DNA of 59,678 nucleotides, from NCBI RefSeq assembly GCF_001712795.1, contig NZ_KV757637.1:1-59678 (forward strand), written 5' to 3'. The notes under the pieces are model-generated. The model saw only the letters and a program-made list of their open reading frames with translations, had not been told where the DNA came from and did no database searches. The DNA is from Nostoc sp. KVJ20 (GTDB taxonomy: Bacteria; Cyanobacteriota; Cyanobacteriia; Cyanobacteriales; Nostocaceae). Positions 26,826 to 35,222 of this stretch are shown piece by piece. A program made the position numbers and the translations under genes. Position 1 is the first letter of the stretch. Each line of letters begins with the position of its first letter.

Positions 26826-27233
26826 ATGACCTACGCGATTATTGAAACTGGCGGCAAACAAATACGAGTAGAGCCAGGACGGTTTTATGATATTGAACTG
26901 CTTGCGATCGAACCAGACGAAAAAGTTACAATAGACGCTGTATTACTCGTGCAGCACGATGGTGAAGTCACCATTGGACAGCCATTAGTAACAGGTGCGA
27001 CTGTAGAAGGGACTGTACTGCGACATTACAGAGGTCGTAAAGTCCTGGTATACAAAATGAAGCCGAAAAAGAAAACCCGCAAAAAGCGGGGGCATCGTCA
27101 GGAAATTACCAGACTTATGATTGACTCCATCACCCTTAACGGTGCAGTGTTTGCTGCCCAAGGTGAAGCGGAGAAGGAAACCCCCGTTTTAGATGAGACT
27201 CCTGCCGAAGAAGTTGAAACTGCTGTTGAATAA
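26826..27233 (+). CDS. rplU: 50S ribosomal protein L21
   Basis: 135 residues. The beta-barrel N-terminus (TYAIIETGGKQIRVEPGRFY) and the rRNA-binding motif KKKTRKKRGHRQ are diagnostic. An acidic C-terminal extension of about 30 residues (…ETPVLDETPAEEVETAVE) is longer than in E. coli L21 and common in cyanobacteria. It is followed after 34 bases by rpmA, the usual pair. Confidence 0.96.
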   Translation: MTYAIIETGGKQIRVEPGRFYDIELLAIEPDEKVTIDAVLLVQHDGEVTIGQPLVTGATVEGTVLRHYRGRKVLVYKMKPKKKTRKKRGHRQEITRLMIDSITLNGAVFAAQGEAEKETPVLDETPAEEVETAVE

Positions 27234-27267
27234 TAATAATTAAGAAGAAGATACAAAAGAGGAAATC

Positions 27268-27564
27268 ATGGCTCATAAGAAAGGAACAGGTAGTACACGC
27301 AACGGTCGTGATTCTAATGCCCAACGTCTGGGTGTAAAGCGTTATGGCGGTCAAGTTGTGCGTGCAGGAAACATTCTCGTGCGTCAGCGTGGTACTAAAT
27401 TCCACCCTGGTAACAACGTCGGTATTGGTAGCGATGACACTCTGTTTGCTCTAATCGACGGTGTTGTAATGTTTGAGAGAAAGGGCAAAACCCGTAAAAA
27501 AGTTAGTGTTTATTTACCCATAACTGCTGTTGAAGCAGCTCCTGCTGAGGCAGTAGCAAGCTAG
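27268..27564 (+). CDS. rpmA: 50S ribosomal protein L27
   Basis: 98 residues beginning MAHKKGTGSTRNGRDSNAQR, the classical L27 N-terminus that reaches the peptidyl-transferase centre. No Firmicutes-type N-terminal cleavage extension is present. A gaggaaatc ribosome site precedes the ATG. Co-transcribed with rplU. Confidence 0.97.
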   Translation: MAHKKGTGSTRNGRDSNAQRLGVKRYGGQVVRAGNILVRQRGTKFHPGNNVGIGSDDTLFALIDGVVMFERKGKTRKKVSVYLPITAVEAAPAEAVAS

Positions 27565-27570
27565 AGTGTG

Positions 27571-27594
27571 AGGGTGGGCATTGTTCCCCACCCT
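27571..27594 (+). terminator. rplU-rpmA terminator hairpin
   Basis: agggtggg (27571-27578) and cccaccct (27587-27594) form an 8-bp G/C-rich stem with an 8-base loop, just after the rpmA stop. It is followed by tct rather than a long T-run. Confidence 0.65.
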
Positions 27595-27599
27595 TCTCA

Positions 27600-27722
27600 C
27601 TAGTGGTCTGTCTCATTAGTTATGAGGGGTAAATCAGTTCGTAGTAAGGACTTTAGTCCTGGATTTTTAAGCACTGAAGTGCTTACTACAAACTCATCAA
27701 AATTAATGCGATAGACCACTAG
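27600..27722. mobile_element. Miniature inverted-repeat element with nested palindrome
   Basis: Terminal inverted repeats ctagtggtct (27600-27609) and agaccactag (27713-27722) are perfect. The interior (27641-27689) is the 49-bp palindromic repeat also found at 21352-21400. It sits immediately behind the rpmA terminator. No target duplication could be confirmed. Confidence 0.6.
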
Positions 27723-28115
27723 TTAACACTGGCATAATGGCCAAATTTGCATAAATATTCCTAAGATATTCCCAAGATATTCCCAAGATTTGCTTAAAAT
27801 TCCCTTTGTTTCTCTGTTATCCATAGATTAGTATCAGGATCACAAAGGGCAGATATTCTTCAAAACAAAATATTACACTAAGAAATTGGATTGCGTAGCT
27901 TGCCGTTGTAGGCATTGCATATCAAGTCTTACTTCGGATGATTGCACTAAATGTTCCAAAGTTCAGGATAGCCAGTCAGAGATATGTTTGTTCGGAAACT
28001 CTGTCTATTAGGTGATGTGGTCTTTTGGGTCTAGTGATAAAACCATCAGTGCAATGAAGACATTGCTTATCATACTAAGTTGCGTTTATTCACTAGGGTA
28101 ACTAGAAAGACTTTT
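27723..28115. other. Leader region of the pyruvate-kinase-like gene
   Basis: No gene or named repeat is seen apart from a small direct repeat of ttcccaagat (27769-27789). It presumably holds the promoter of the following gene. Confidence 0.5.
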
Positions 28116-29741
28116 ATGCAGTTTGCAACTTCAAACTCGAATGCTAAGATACCGAGCAGTCAGCCCATTCTGCATCAGCATGGTCGAGGAACTCAGCCGT
28201 TGGGCACACTTCTTAATCTATCAAGTCCACAAGATTTGCTATCAATTCTGCAAGAACTTCGCCAGAACGTTGAAAGCGAAGGACAAGCGACCTTTAACCA
28301 GTGGCGATCGCACATTCAGCGTCCTGAGTTTCTTTCTAGTGCCTTGAATTTAGCTGAATATCTAGCTTTACGTCGGTACGATCTTCGCTCCCTCCAAGCT
28401 GCACTAATGCCTTGGGGCTTATCCTCATTAGGACGGATTGAAGCACGGGTGATGCCCAATCTTGATGCTGTCATTACCACCTTGGAAGTTATTTGCGGCT
28501 CCGAGTCTTCCCAGCACCTTAACCGTCCACCTATCGAGTTCTTTTTTGAGGGCGATCGCTTACTACAACAGCACACCGAAGAATTATTTGGTCAGTCTCC
28601 AGACCAGCGTCGGGTCAGGATTATGGTAACACTACCCACTGAGTCCGCCACTGACTACAAGATGGTGCGAGAAATTATACAACGCGGGGCAAACTGTGTG
28701 CGAATTAACTGCGCCCATGATACAACCGAATCTTGGGAGCGGATGATCGACCATATCCGTCAAGCAACACAGGAAATGGGAACGTCTTGTAAAGTCATGA
28801 TGGACTTAGCTGGTGTGAAAATCCGCATAGGACAGGTACTTGCACCACTTCATAAAAAACGGGTATTTAAAGGAGATCATATTCTGCTGTCGCGATGTGA
28901 GCCTGAACTCGGAAATGAGTCAGAGACAGGAGAGTTCATCCCATCACCCGTAGAGCATTTCCAAACTTGGTGTACGGTTCCCGAAATTCTCGATTTGTTA
29001 ACTGTTGACACCCCCGTATATATCGACGATGGCAAAATTCGGACTCGCGTAGTTGACACCCAGTACTCAGTACCCGATGGAAAACCGAGAATTTTACTAC
29101 AAGTGACTCATGCTAGCCCGAAAGGAGTTAAACTCAGACCTGGAAAGGGATTGAATTTCCCAGAAACAGTTTTACCTCTTAGCCCACTGACTGAAAAAGA
29201 TTTATCCGACCTAGATTTTGTCGCCACCCACGCAGATATTATTGGTTACTCTTTTGTGCAACATCCTGCCGATATTGAGTTACTTCAACAAGAATTGGAC
29301 AAGCGCTCTGAGGGACGATTAAGCCGACCGGCGATCGTGGCAAAAATTGAAACTGCGATCGCAGTTTCCAATCTGCCAGAATTAATCATCTACGCAGCGG
29401 GGAAGCAATCATTTGGTGTCATGATCGCCAGAGGTGATTTAGCCGTTGAAATTGGATACCAGCGTTTAGCAGAGATCCAGGAAGAAATTCTCTGGCTTTG
29501 CGAAGCGGCTCATGTTCCTGTTATTTGGGCAACTCAAGTACTAGAGAGTTTGGTAAAAGATGGCACACCTTCGCGGGGAGAGATGACCGACGCCGCAATG
29601 GCTGAACGTGCTGAGTGTGTGATGTTAAATAAAGGGCCGTTTATTTCCGAAGCGATCGCCATTCTGGATGATGTTCTAACACGCATGGAAGCCCATCAAG
29701 TGAAAAAAACGCCACAGTTACGAGCGCTTCATTCGTGGTAA
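28116..29741 (+). CDS. Divergent pyruvate-kinase-like protein
   Basis: 541 residues from the ATG at 28116 (a TTG at 28080 is an alternative). An N-terminal helical extension of about 160 residues not found in ordinary pyruvate kinase precedes a PK barrel (RIMVTLPTESATDY, MMDLAGVKIRIG, PLTEKDLSDLDF, GVMIARGDLAVEIG). Several usual active-site stretches are changed: the NFSHG motif reads NCAHD, so the potassium-site Ser is lost, and the MLSGETA loop reads MLNKGPF. The C-terminal allosteric domain is absent. It may keep phosphoenolpyruvate binding but is unlikely to be a normal glycolytic enzyme. Confidence 0.75.
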   Translation: MQFATSNSNAKIPSSQPILHQHGRGTQPLGTLLNLSSPQDLLSILQELRQNVESEGQATFNQWRSHIQRPEFLSSALNLAEYLALRRYDLRSLQAALMPWGLSSLGRIEARVMPNLDAVITTLEVICGSESSQHLNRPPIEFFFEGDRLLQQHTEELFGQSPDQRRVRIMVTLPTESATDYKMVREIIQRGANCVRINCAHDTTESWERMIDHIRQATQEMGTSCKVMMDLAGVKIRIGQVLAPLHKKRVFKGDHILLSRCEPELGNESETGEFIPSPVEHFQTWCTVPEILDLLTVDTPVYIDDGKIRTRVVDTQYSVPDGKPRILLQVTHASPKGVKLRPGKGLNFPETVLPLSPLTEKDLSDLDFVATHADIIGYSFVQHPADIELLQQELDKRSEGRLSRPAIVAKIETAIAVSNLPELIIYAAGKQSFGVMIARGDLAVEIGYQRLAEIQEEILWLCEAAHVPVIWATQVLESLVKDGTPSRGEMTDAAMAERAECVMLNKGPFISEAIAILDDVLTRMEAHQVKKTPQLRALHSW

Positions 29742-29863
29742 TTTTTTAACCTGAACTCATTTTTCATCGACGGACACATATACCGTCGTTTCGCTCCATT
29801 TTTCTACTCAAGCTATGTGAGACAGCAGTATTATCTTAATGATCGCTAGCGGACTGTAAATCT

Positions 29864-30580
29864 ATGAGTCTGATTCTTCCCAAACATACCCTATCCCGTC
29901 GTCGGTTACTTCAACTATCTGGACTTTCAGGGGTAAGCTTTCTTCTTGGTGGCTGTGGAACAAATTTGTTCTCAGATAATTTGCGGCAAATATCTGAGCC
30001 ACTAAACCAAAGTCTTGAAGCACTCCTGCTAACTCAAAAACCCATACCTGAATTTCCTATCAATGCCATAGAAGCAGACAAATTGCTGATTAATACCTTT
30101 GACTTCACTCCGCAAATTGATCCAGCACAATTTCGCTTAATAATTGATGGTGAGGTCAATAATGCAATGCAATTGAGTATGGCAGATATTCAAAAACTTC
30201 CCTTGACTTCAATGGTGATTCGCCACGTCTGTGTTGAAGGCTGGGCTGCGATCGTTCAATGGGGAGGTGTGCGATTACGAGATTTAGTAGCGCTGGTACA
30301 GCCTAAGTCAAACGTCCGCTATGTCTATTTCAAATCTGCTGATGGCTATTATGAAAGCTGGGATATTGCCTCTGTTATACATCCTCAAACTCTCATGGCT
30401 TATCAAAAGAATGGACAACCCTTATCAGTTGATAATGGTGCGCCTATGCGCCTAGCATCTCCAATTAAACTAGGTTACAAGCAAAGCAAGTGGGTAACTC
30501 AAATTACATTCGTCAGCAATTTGTTACCTACTAAAGGCTATTGGGAAGATCAGGGCTATGAGTGGTTTGCAGGGCTATAG
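29864..30580 (+). CDS. Tat-exported molybdopterin oxidoreductase (sulfite-oxidase/MsrP-like)
   Basis: 238 residues. The N-terminus has a twin-arginine signal (SRRRLLQLSG) ending in a lipobox-like LGGC (Cys31), so it is probably Tat-exported and may be lipid-anchored. The sulfite-oxidase-type molybdopterin domain follows; the Mo-ligand Cys is C123 in HVCVEGW, and the cofactor-binding stretch PMRLASPIKLGYKQSKW is present. It is shorter than sulfite oxidase and lacks the dimerisation domain, matching the YedY/MsrP-like group. The substrate is unknown. Convergent with the Uma2 gene, 13 bases apart. Confidence 0.82.
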   Translation: MSLILPKHTLSRRRLLQLSGLSGVSFLLGGCGTNLFSDNLRQISEPLNQSLEALLLTQKPIPEFPINAIEADKLLINTFDFTPQIDPAQFRLIIDGEVNNAMQLSMADIQKLPLTSMVIRHVCVEGWAAIVQWGGVRLRDLVALVQPKSNVRYVYFKSADGYYESWDIASVIHPQTLMAYQKNGQPLSVDNGAPMRLASPIKLGYKQSKWVTQITFVSNLLPTKGYWEDQGYEWFAGL

Positions 30581-30593
30581 GGTAGACAAAAAG

Positions 30594-31364
30594 CTAATCT
30601 ATATCGGGTTCAACGCCTAGCGATCGCAATTGTGCAATCAACCGTTCGGCCCGTAGTCTTTCCTGTTCAGCTCGTTGACTTTCTTGTTCAGCCCGTTGTC
30701 TTTCTTGTTCTGTAGAAGTCAATACCCAGCAGCCTGTCCAATCATACCACCGCAACCAGGGCTGTTCTACATCTTGATAGCGTCCCTGCCAGACACCCAA
30801 GCCTAATTCTAGTTCTGGTATCCAGAAGCGTGACTCTGACAGTGCGATCTCAGCATAACGACCACCATCTAACTTAAATATCCTTAACTCATATTTATAG
30901 CGATCAAATACTACATAATAAGGAACACGTAGAATCCGTTCATATACTTCCCATTTTCCTGGTGGTTGCTTGACATCTCGCAATGTCTGCCCTAAGTCTT
31001 CCTTTTCAGTTCCGGGAGACAGCAATTCAACCACAATAAAAGGCTGAACTCCCTCTTGCCAAAGGACATAACTTAAGCGTAAATCTCGTTGTTCGTAGAG
31101 ACGGGAAACACCTAAAACGGCAAACCAATCTGGTCGTTTATGCCACAGTGGATGGCGCGGGTCATAATAAAGATTTAGATCGCTAGCAACAAATATCTCG
31201 TCGCTAGGATAATTTGGTGGACGAAAGGTTTCGTCTAACAGACGAGGTTGCAATAAATGAAACTGATCGGGCAAACCAGGCTCCTCTGGGTCTTCACTGG
31301 GAAGATCATACATGGTCGGCAATACATCTTTTGGCGATCGCGGCGGGTCAGTTTGATACATCAT
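30594..31364 (-). CDS. Uma2 family (DUF820) putative nuclease
   Basis: 256 residues of the Uma2 family, PD-(D/E)xK-fold proteins greatly expanded in cyanobacteria. Seen: the N-terminal segment LPDQFHLLQPRLLDETFRPP, the motif PDWFAVLGVSR with conserved Pro-Asp, and VQPFIVVELLSPGTEKED with the acidic-centre Glu, then YEVYERI-type beta strands. The C-terminal 35 residues are an Arg/Glu-rich repeated coiled coil (QRAEQE, RLRAER). In vivo role unknown. Confidence 0.85.
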   Translation of the reverse strand: MMYQTDPPRSPKDVLPTMYDLPSEDPEEPGLPDQFHLLQPRLLDETFRPPNYPSDEIFVASDLNLYYDPRHPLWHKRPDWFAVLGVSRLYEQRDLRLSYVLWQEGVQPFIVVELLSPGTEKEDLGQTLRDVKQPPGKWEVYERILRVPYYVVFDRYKYELRIFKLDGGRYAEIALSESRFWIPELELGLGVWQGRYQDVEQPWLRWYDWTGCWVLTSTEQERQRAEQESQRAEQERLRAERLIAQLRSLGVEPDID

Positions 31365-31488
31365 AAAGCAATCCTAATGATGAAACTCTCAATTCTATTA
31401 TGATTCAATTGTTTTTGAGTGACTCAACACCTTGCAGAACGGGGTAGCATAAATTTCTTGGACATATCTGCGTTTAACCCGATATTTA

Positions 31489-32361
31489 TTAAGCCTGAGT
31501 TTCTTCAAATAAGACTAAGCCATACTTCTCGCCAGTAGGCAAAAAGCCAATTCCTCGATAAACTGCTTGGGCTGCTTGGTTATTATCACCTGTAAACAGG
31601 ATGGCACGTTTTACTCCTTGCGATCGCGCATCTAACAATGAACCTGCTACCACACTTTTGGCGTAGCCTTTACCCCGCAGCCCTGGCGGTGTCCAGACTC
31701 CACCAATTTGCACAATATCAGGTAGGCTAGCATTGAAAGCAGAGTAAGCAACTGGGGTATCTCCTGCTACCAAAACCCAATGCATAGCCGTAGCTTGACG
31801 TGCCTCAATTATGCGATCGCAATCAGGTCTTAAACTGGGAGTATCGGTTTTTCCTAAAGCTTCCACATTATAAGCAACGCACCACTCGCTAAGTAATTCC
31901 AACTCTTCTGGATATGGTAAACGACACTGCACCTTTGCTGATACTAAGGCTTGAGGTATTTGCAAATCTCCCAGTGCTAGAGAAAACAATATCTCAGCCT
32001 CATCAAGCTGAGTTGGTCGGTTGCTAAGTCCCAAAATGCTTTTTGTCGCTTCAACTTGTGCTGCTGGGCCACTAATTCCAGAGATGGCACGTCCAGATTG
32101 TGCCACAACTGCTTGTACCACTTCTGGCAGATGAACAGGGGCTTGAACTACGATCATCCCATTCCAAAAATGGGCTGCAACTGCCACTATAGTTTCATCT
32201 ATGTAGGCCGCTATATAAGTTCCTTGAAATCTTGCACCTTGGTCAAGCAGTCCCGCAGCTCGCCAATTAGAGCGCAAAAACATAGAAGTATCAGTGTGTT
32301 GCAAGAGAAATGCTTCCAGTGATACTTCATCTCCAGGTTGCAGAATTCTCAAAATAGGCAC
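31489..32361 (-). CDS. GNAT family N-acetyltransferase
   Basis: 290 residues. The C-terminal GNAT core carries the acetyl-CoA loop in PPGLRGKGYAKSVV (about residue 228), followed by ARSQGVKRAILFTGDNNQAAQAVYRGIGF, the usual strand 5/helix 5 sequence. The N-terminal half is a degenerate GNAT-like domain (about 1-130). The substrate is unknown. It lies 64 bases downstream of the EF-G paralogue on the same strand, with a terminator hairpin between. Confidence 0.85.
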   Translation of the reverse strand: MPILRILQPGDEVSLEAFLLQHTDTSMFLRSNWRAAGLLDQGARFQGTYIAAYIDETIVAVAAHFWNGMIVVQAPVHLPEVVQAVVAQSGRAISGISGPAAQVEATKSILGLSNRPTQLDEAEILFSLALGDLQIPQALVSAKVQCRLPYPEELELLSEWCVAYNVEALGKTDTPSLRPDCDRIIEARQATAMHWVLVAGDTPVAYSAFNASLPDIVQIGGVWTPPGLRGKGYAKSVVAGSLLDARSQGVKRAILFTGDNNQAAQAVYRGIGFLPTGEKYGLVLFEETQA

Positions 32362-32382
32362 AAAAACCTCCTGATAATTGAA

Positions 32383-32407
32383 AGGGACACAGCCTAACTG
32401 TGTCCCT
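32383..32407 (-). terminator. Terminator after the EF-G paralogue
   Basis: agggacacag and ctgtgtccct form a perfect 10-bp stem with a 5-base loop, and on the minus strand the stem is followed by ttcaatt. It lies just past the stop of the EF-G paralogue. Confidence 0.7.
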
Positions 32408-32425
32408 AAAAGCTACTTCAAGATG

Positions 32426-34495
32426 CTAGGACTGGCGATAGCAGGCAAACTCCATTGTAAAAGTAGCCATACCAGAAGTAAGCGATCGCAATTCTGTAGA
32501 ATACCCAAACATTCGCGCTAGCGGTACTTCTGCCCGAATCACCGTGTATCCCTGCATTGTCTCGGAACCCAACAACAAACCCCGACGAGAGGATAAGTCA
32601 CCCTGAACCCTTCCCATAAACTCGTTGGGTGTTTCCACTTCTACAAGCATGATGGGTTCCAGGATGTAGGGTTTTGCTTTGGCGATCGCACCCTCAATTG
32701 CTTGATGGGACGCTGACCGGAAAGCCAATTCTGAAGAGTCAATTGGGTGATAAGAACCACCATCCAAAACGACTTTCACCCCAGTTACCGGATAGCCTTG
32801 CAGCTTTCCTGATTGCATCGCCTCACGGAAACCCTTCTCGCACGCCGGGATATATTCTTTGGGAATCGCACCCCCAACCACTCGATTCTCAAAGACAAAC
32901 GGCTCGTCTGTGGGTTCAATCCACCCAGTAATATGGGCGTACTGACCGGGGCCGCCTGACTGTTTCTTGAATCGGTAGTCAAAGGTAGCTTGTTGTCCAA
33001 TGGTTTCCCGGTACGCCACGGCGGGAGTACCGACGTAGACCTCGGCATTATATTCTCGTTGGATGCGCTCCAGGTAAATTTCCAAGTGGAGTTCGCCCAT
33101 CCCAGAAATTAGAGTTGCTCCTGATTCGGGATCGATGCTCAACCGGAAGGTAGGGTCTTCCCTTTGAAAGCGATTGAGTGCTTTGGAAAGGCGATCGCTA
33201 TCTTCCTGTTTTTTGGGCGTAATCGCCAGCGTAATCACTGGTTCCGGCACAAACATCTTCTCTAGAGATACCAGTGGTTCCCCAGAACAGAATGTATCAC
33301 CAGAAGCACAATCCACACCCAACAGAGCGACAATATCCCCAGCAACGGCAACTTTTACCTCTTCTCGCTTATTGGCGTGCATTTTCACCAAGCGACCGAT
33401 TTGCACCCGCTGTTCAGTCCGCGAGTTGTAGACGGTATCACCGGGTTTGAGCGTCCCAGAGTAAATCCGGGTATAGGTCAACTGCCCAAAGGATTCAACG
33501 GTGAGTTTAAATGCCAATGCCACCAAGGAAGCATCGGGGTTAGGGGAAAGAGCGATCAGGGATTGGGTACTGGGTACTGGGGATTGGGAATTGCTTGTCC
33601 TAGTTCCCAGTCCCCAATCCCCAGTCCCTAGTCCCTTGACGACTTCCCTATCTACGGGAGATGGTAGATAAAGCGTAACTGCATCCAATAAGTTTTGCAC
33701 TCCTTTATTTTTGAATGCCGAACCCAGCAGTACAGGCGTGAATTCTAGACTCAAAGTTGCTTGTCGGATGGTTTCCCAAATTAATTCTTTAGGAATCTCC
33801 TCACCCGCCAATAGCATCTCGGTCATCGATTCTGAGAACAGCGACAAAGTATCTAACAGCTTGTCGCGTGCCTGTTGCGCTTCATCCCTAAGAGGTTCGG
33901 GAATTGCCTTTTTCACGAAGTTTTCCCCGTTTTCACCCTCAAAGTAGTCAGCAGTCATTTCCACCAGGTCAATTACTCCCTGGAATTGGTCTTCACTGCC
34001 GATAGGATACTGGATCAATACTGCATTTAGTTGCAAGCGATCGCGTATTCCCTGTACTACGCGAAATGGGTCTGCCCCCGTCCGATCCATTTTGTTGATG
34101 AACGCCAAACGCGGCACACGGTAGCGCTTCATTTGCCGATCCACCGTAATGGACTGGGACTGCACACCCGCCACAGCACACAGCACCATCACTGCCCCAT
34201 CTAATACTCTTAGAGCGCGTTCTACTTCAATCGTAAAATCTACGTGTCCAGGTGTATCAATCAGGTTAATTTGAGTATCGTGCCACTGGCAGGTGGTAGC
34301 AGCGGAAGTGATGGTTATACCATGCAGCTTTTCTTCTGGCATAAAATCCATCGTTGCACCCTTACCGCCTCCCCGCACTTCCTCAATAGCGTGGATTCTG
34401 CCCGTGTAGAAGAGAATTCGCTCTGACAGCGTAGTTTTACCAGAGTCAATGTGGGCAGAAATACCAATATTTCGGATGCGTGTTCGGGGAATCAT
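32426..34495 (-). CDS. fusA: Elongation factor G paralogue with a repeat-encoded insertion
   Basis: 689 residues: a translational GTPase that moves tRNA and mRNA on the ribosome. G1 AHIDSGKT (about 14-21), G3 DTPGH (about 80), G4 NKMD (about 134), domain II, and C-terminal domains ending FACYRQS are present. The G2 region reads HGITI instead of the RGITI of canonical EF-G, and the gene is not in an rpsL-rpsG-tuf cluster, so this is a second EF-G of unknown specialty. About residues 287-312 (26 codons, 33559-33636) are an in-frame palindromic repeat (GLGTGDWGLGT… and …SQSPVPSTQS) between the G domain and domain II. Confidence 0.85.
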   Translation of the reverse strand: MIPRTRIRNIGISAHIDSGKTTLSERILFYTGRIHAIEEVRGGGKGATMDFMPEEKLHGITITSAATTCQWHDTQINLIDTPGHVDFTIEVERALRVLDGAVMVLCAVAGVQSQSITVDRQMKRYRVPRLAFINKMDRTGADPFRVVQGIRDRLQLNAVLIQYPIGSEDQFQGVIDLVEMTADYFEGENGENFVKKAIPEPLRDEAQQARDKLLDTLSLFSESMTEMLLAGEEIPKELIWETIRQATLSLEFTPVLLGSAFKNKGVQNLLDAVTLYLPSPVDREVVKGLGTGDWGLGTRTSNSQSPVPSTQSLIALSPNPDASLVALAFKLTVESFGQLTYTRIYSGTLKPGDTVYNSRTEQRVQIGRLVKMHANKREEVKVAVAGDIVALLGVDCASGDTFCSGEPLVSLEKMFVPEPVITLAITPKKQEDSDRLSKALNRFQREDPTFRLSIDPESGATLISGMGELHLEIYLERIQREYNAEVYVGTPAVAYRETIGQQATFDYRFKKQSGGPGQYAHITGWIEPTDEPFVFENRVVGGAIPKEYIPACEKGFREAMQSGKLQGYPVTGVKVVLDGGSYHPIDSSELAFRSASHQAIEGAIAKAKPYILEPIMLVEVETPNEFMGRVQGDLSSRRGLLLGSETMQGYTVIRAEVPLARMFGYSTELRSLTSGMATFTMEFACYRQS
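33559..33636. repeat. Palindromic repeat inserted in frame into the EF-G gene
   Basis: 78 bases made of gggtactgggg/ggattggg units on the left and their complements (cccagtcccc, aatccccagt) on the right. The length is divisible by three, so it adds 26 codons without breaking the gene. The same units occur in intergenic repeats of the window. Confidence 0.8.
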
Positions 34496-35222
34496 AAAAT
34501 TTCCTTTTGTTCAAGCGACAAACAGTCACCACCCAAGTGGTGATATAGTTTGTATTATATGTGTACTACAAAGAAAAGACAAGGCTGATAATACAGAAAA
34601 ACCGTTCTGGCTTTTCACGCTATCTGGAAAACCTCTCTCCTAAAAGGCTACGGTGTACACACAAATCCATCTCACCCCCTCTAACTCCCCCGATGCCTTG
34701 GGGGAGAACCGGGTATTTCCCCCCTTTCCAAGGGGGGATTAAGGGGGGTAAATCCAGGGTTTGCGCTTCATTACCAAGATGTGTGTACACCGTAGCCTAA
34801 AAGGAGAAATACTTTGAATTTTCCCCCTTCCCGCATCGGGAAGGGGGTTAGGTTTTTCGTGGGCCTGACAAACAGTTGATAACCCTGATTTTACTGTTGA
34901 TTTATTTTGATATCTGCAAATTTAATTGCGTTGTTTTCGCTAATTAACGTTAAATTAACCTTCTTAACCCGAATTCACGTTAAATTTAGGCGAATAAATC
35001 TTAATACTCAGGTGAAAGATAGAATGGTAGGTTTTTTACAGTTTATCTATCCATAGGTACTGGATAAAAATTTCCAATTAGCTTTACTTCCTCCTTCCAA
35101 AGACGAGGAAGAATTCCACGCGGCAGTACTTCTTACAGTAGAAATCCTTCTATTCTTTTTCTTGTCATTCTTTCCTCATTTATCTGTTCCCTTGCGTCCA
35201 TCGTCTTTCCCTCCTTTGAGTA
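34496..35222. other. Intergenic: EF-G promoter side, composite repeat, beta-helix gene leader
   Basis: 727 bases without a gene. 34496-34620 holds the EF-G leader, 34631-34861 a composite repeat with an inserted miniature element (listed separately), and 34870-35222 an AT-rich leader for the beta-helix gene. Confidence 0.6.
34647..34795. mobile_element. Miniature element (family B, copy 1) nested in a dispersed repeat
   Basis: Terminal inverted repeats gctacggtgtacacac (34647-34662) and gtgtgtacaccgtagc (34781-34796) are perfect. It is flanked by the direct repeat cctaaaag (34639-34646 and 34796-34803). The host repeat exists without the insert at 7018-7110, where the site reads tctctcctaaaaggagagag. 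The interior has its own gggg/cccc hairpins. A second filled site is at 38466-38621. Confidence 0.8.
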
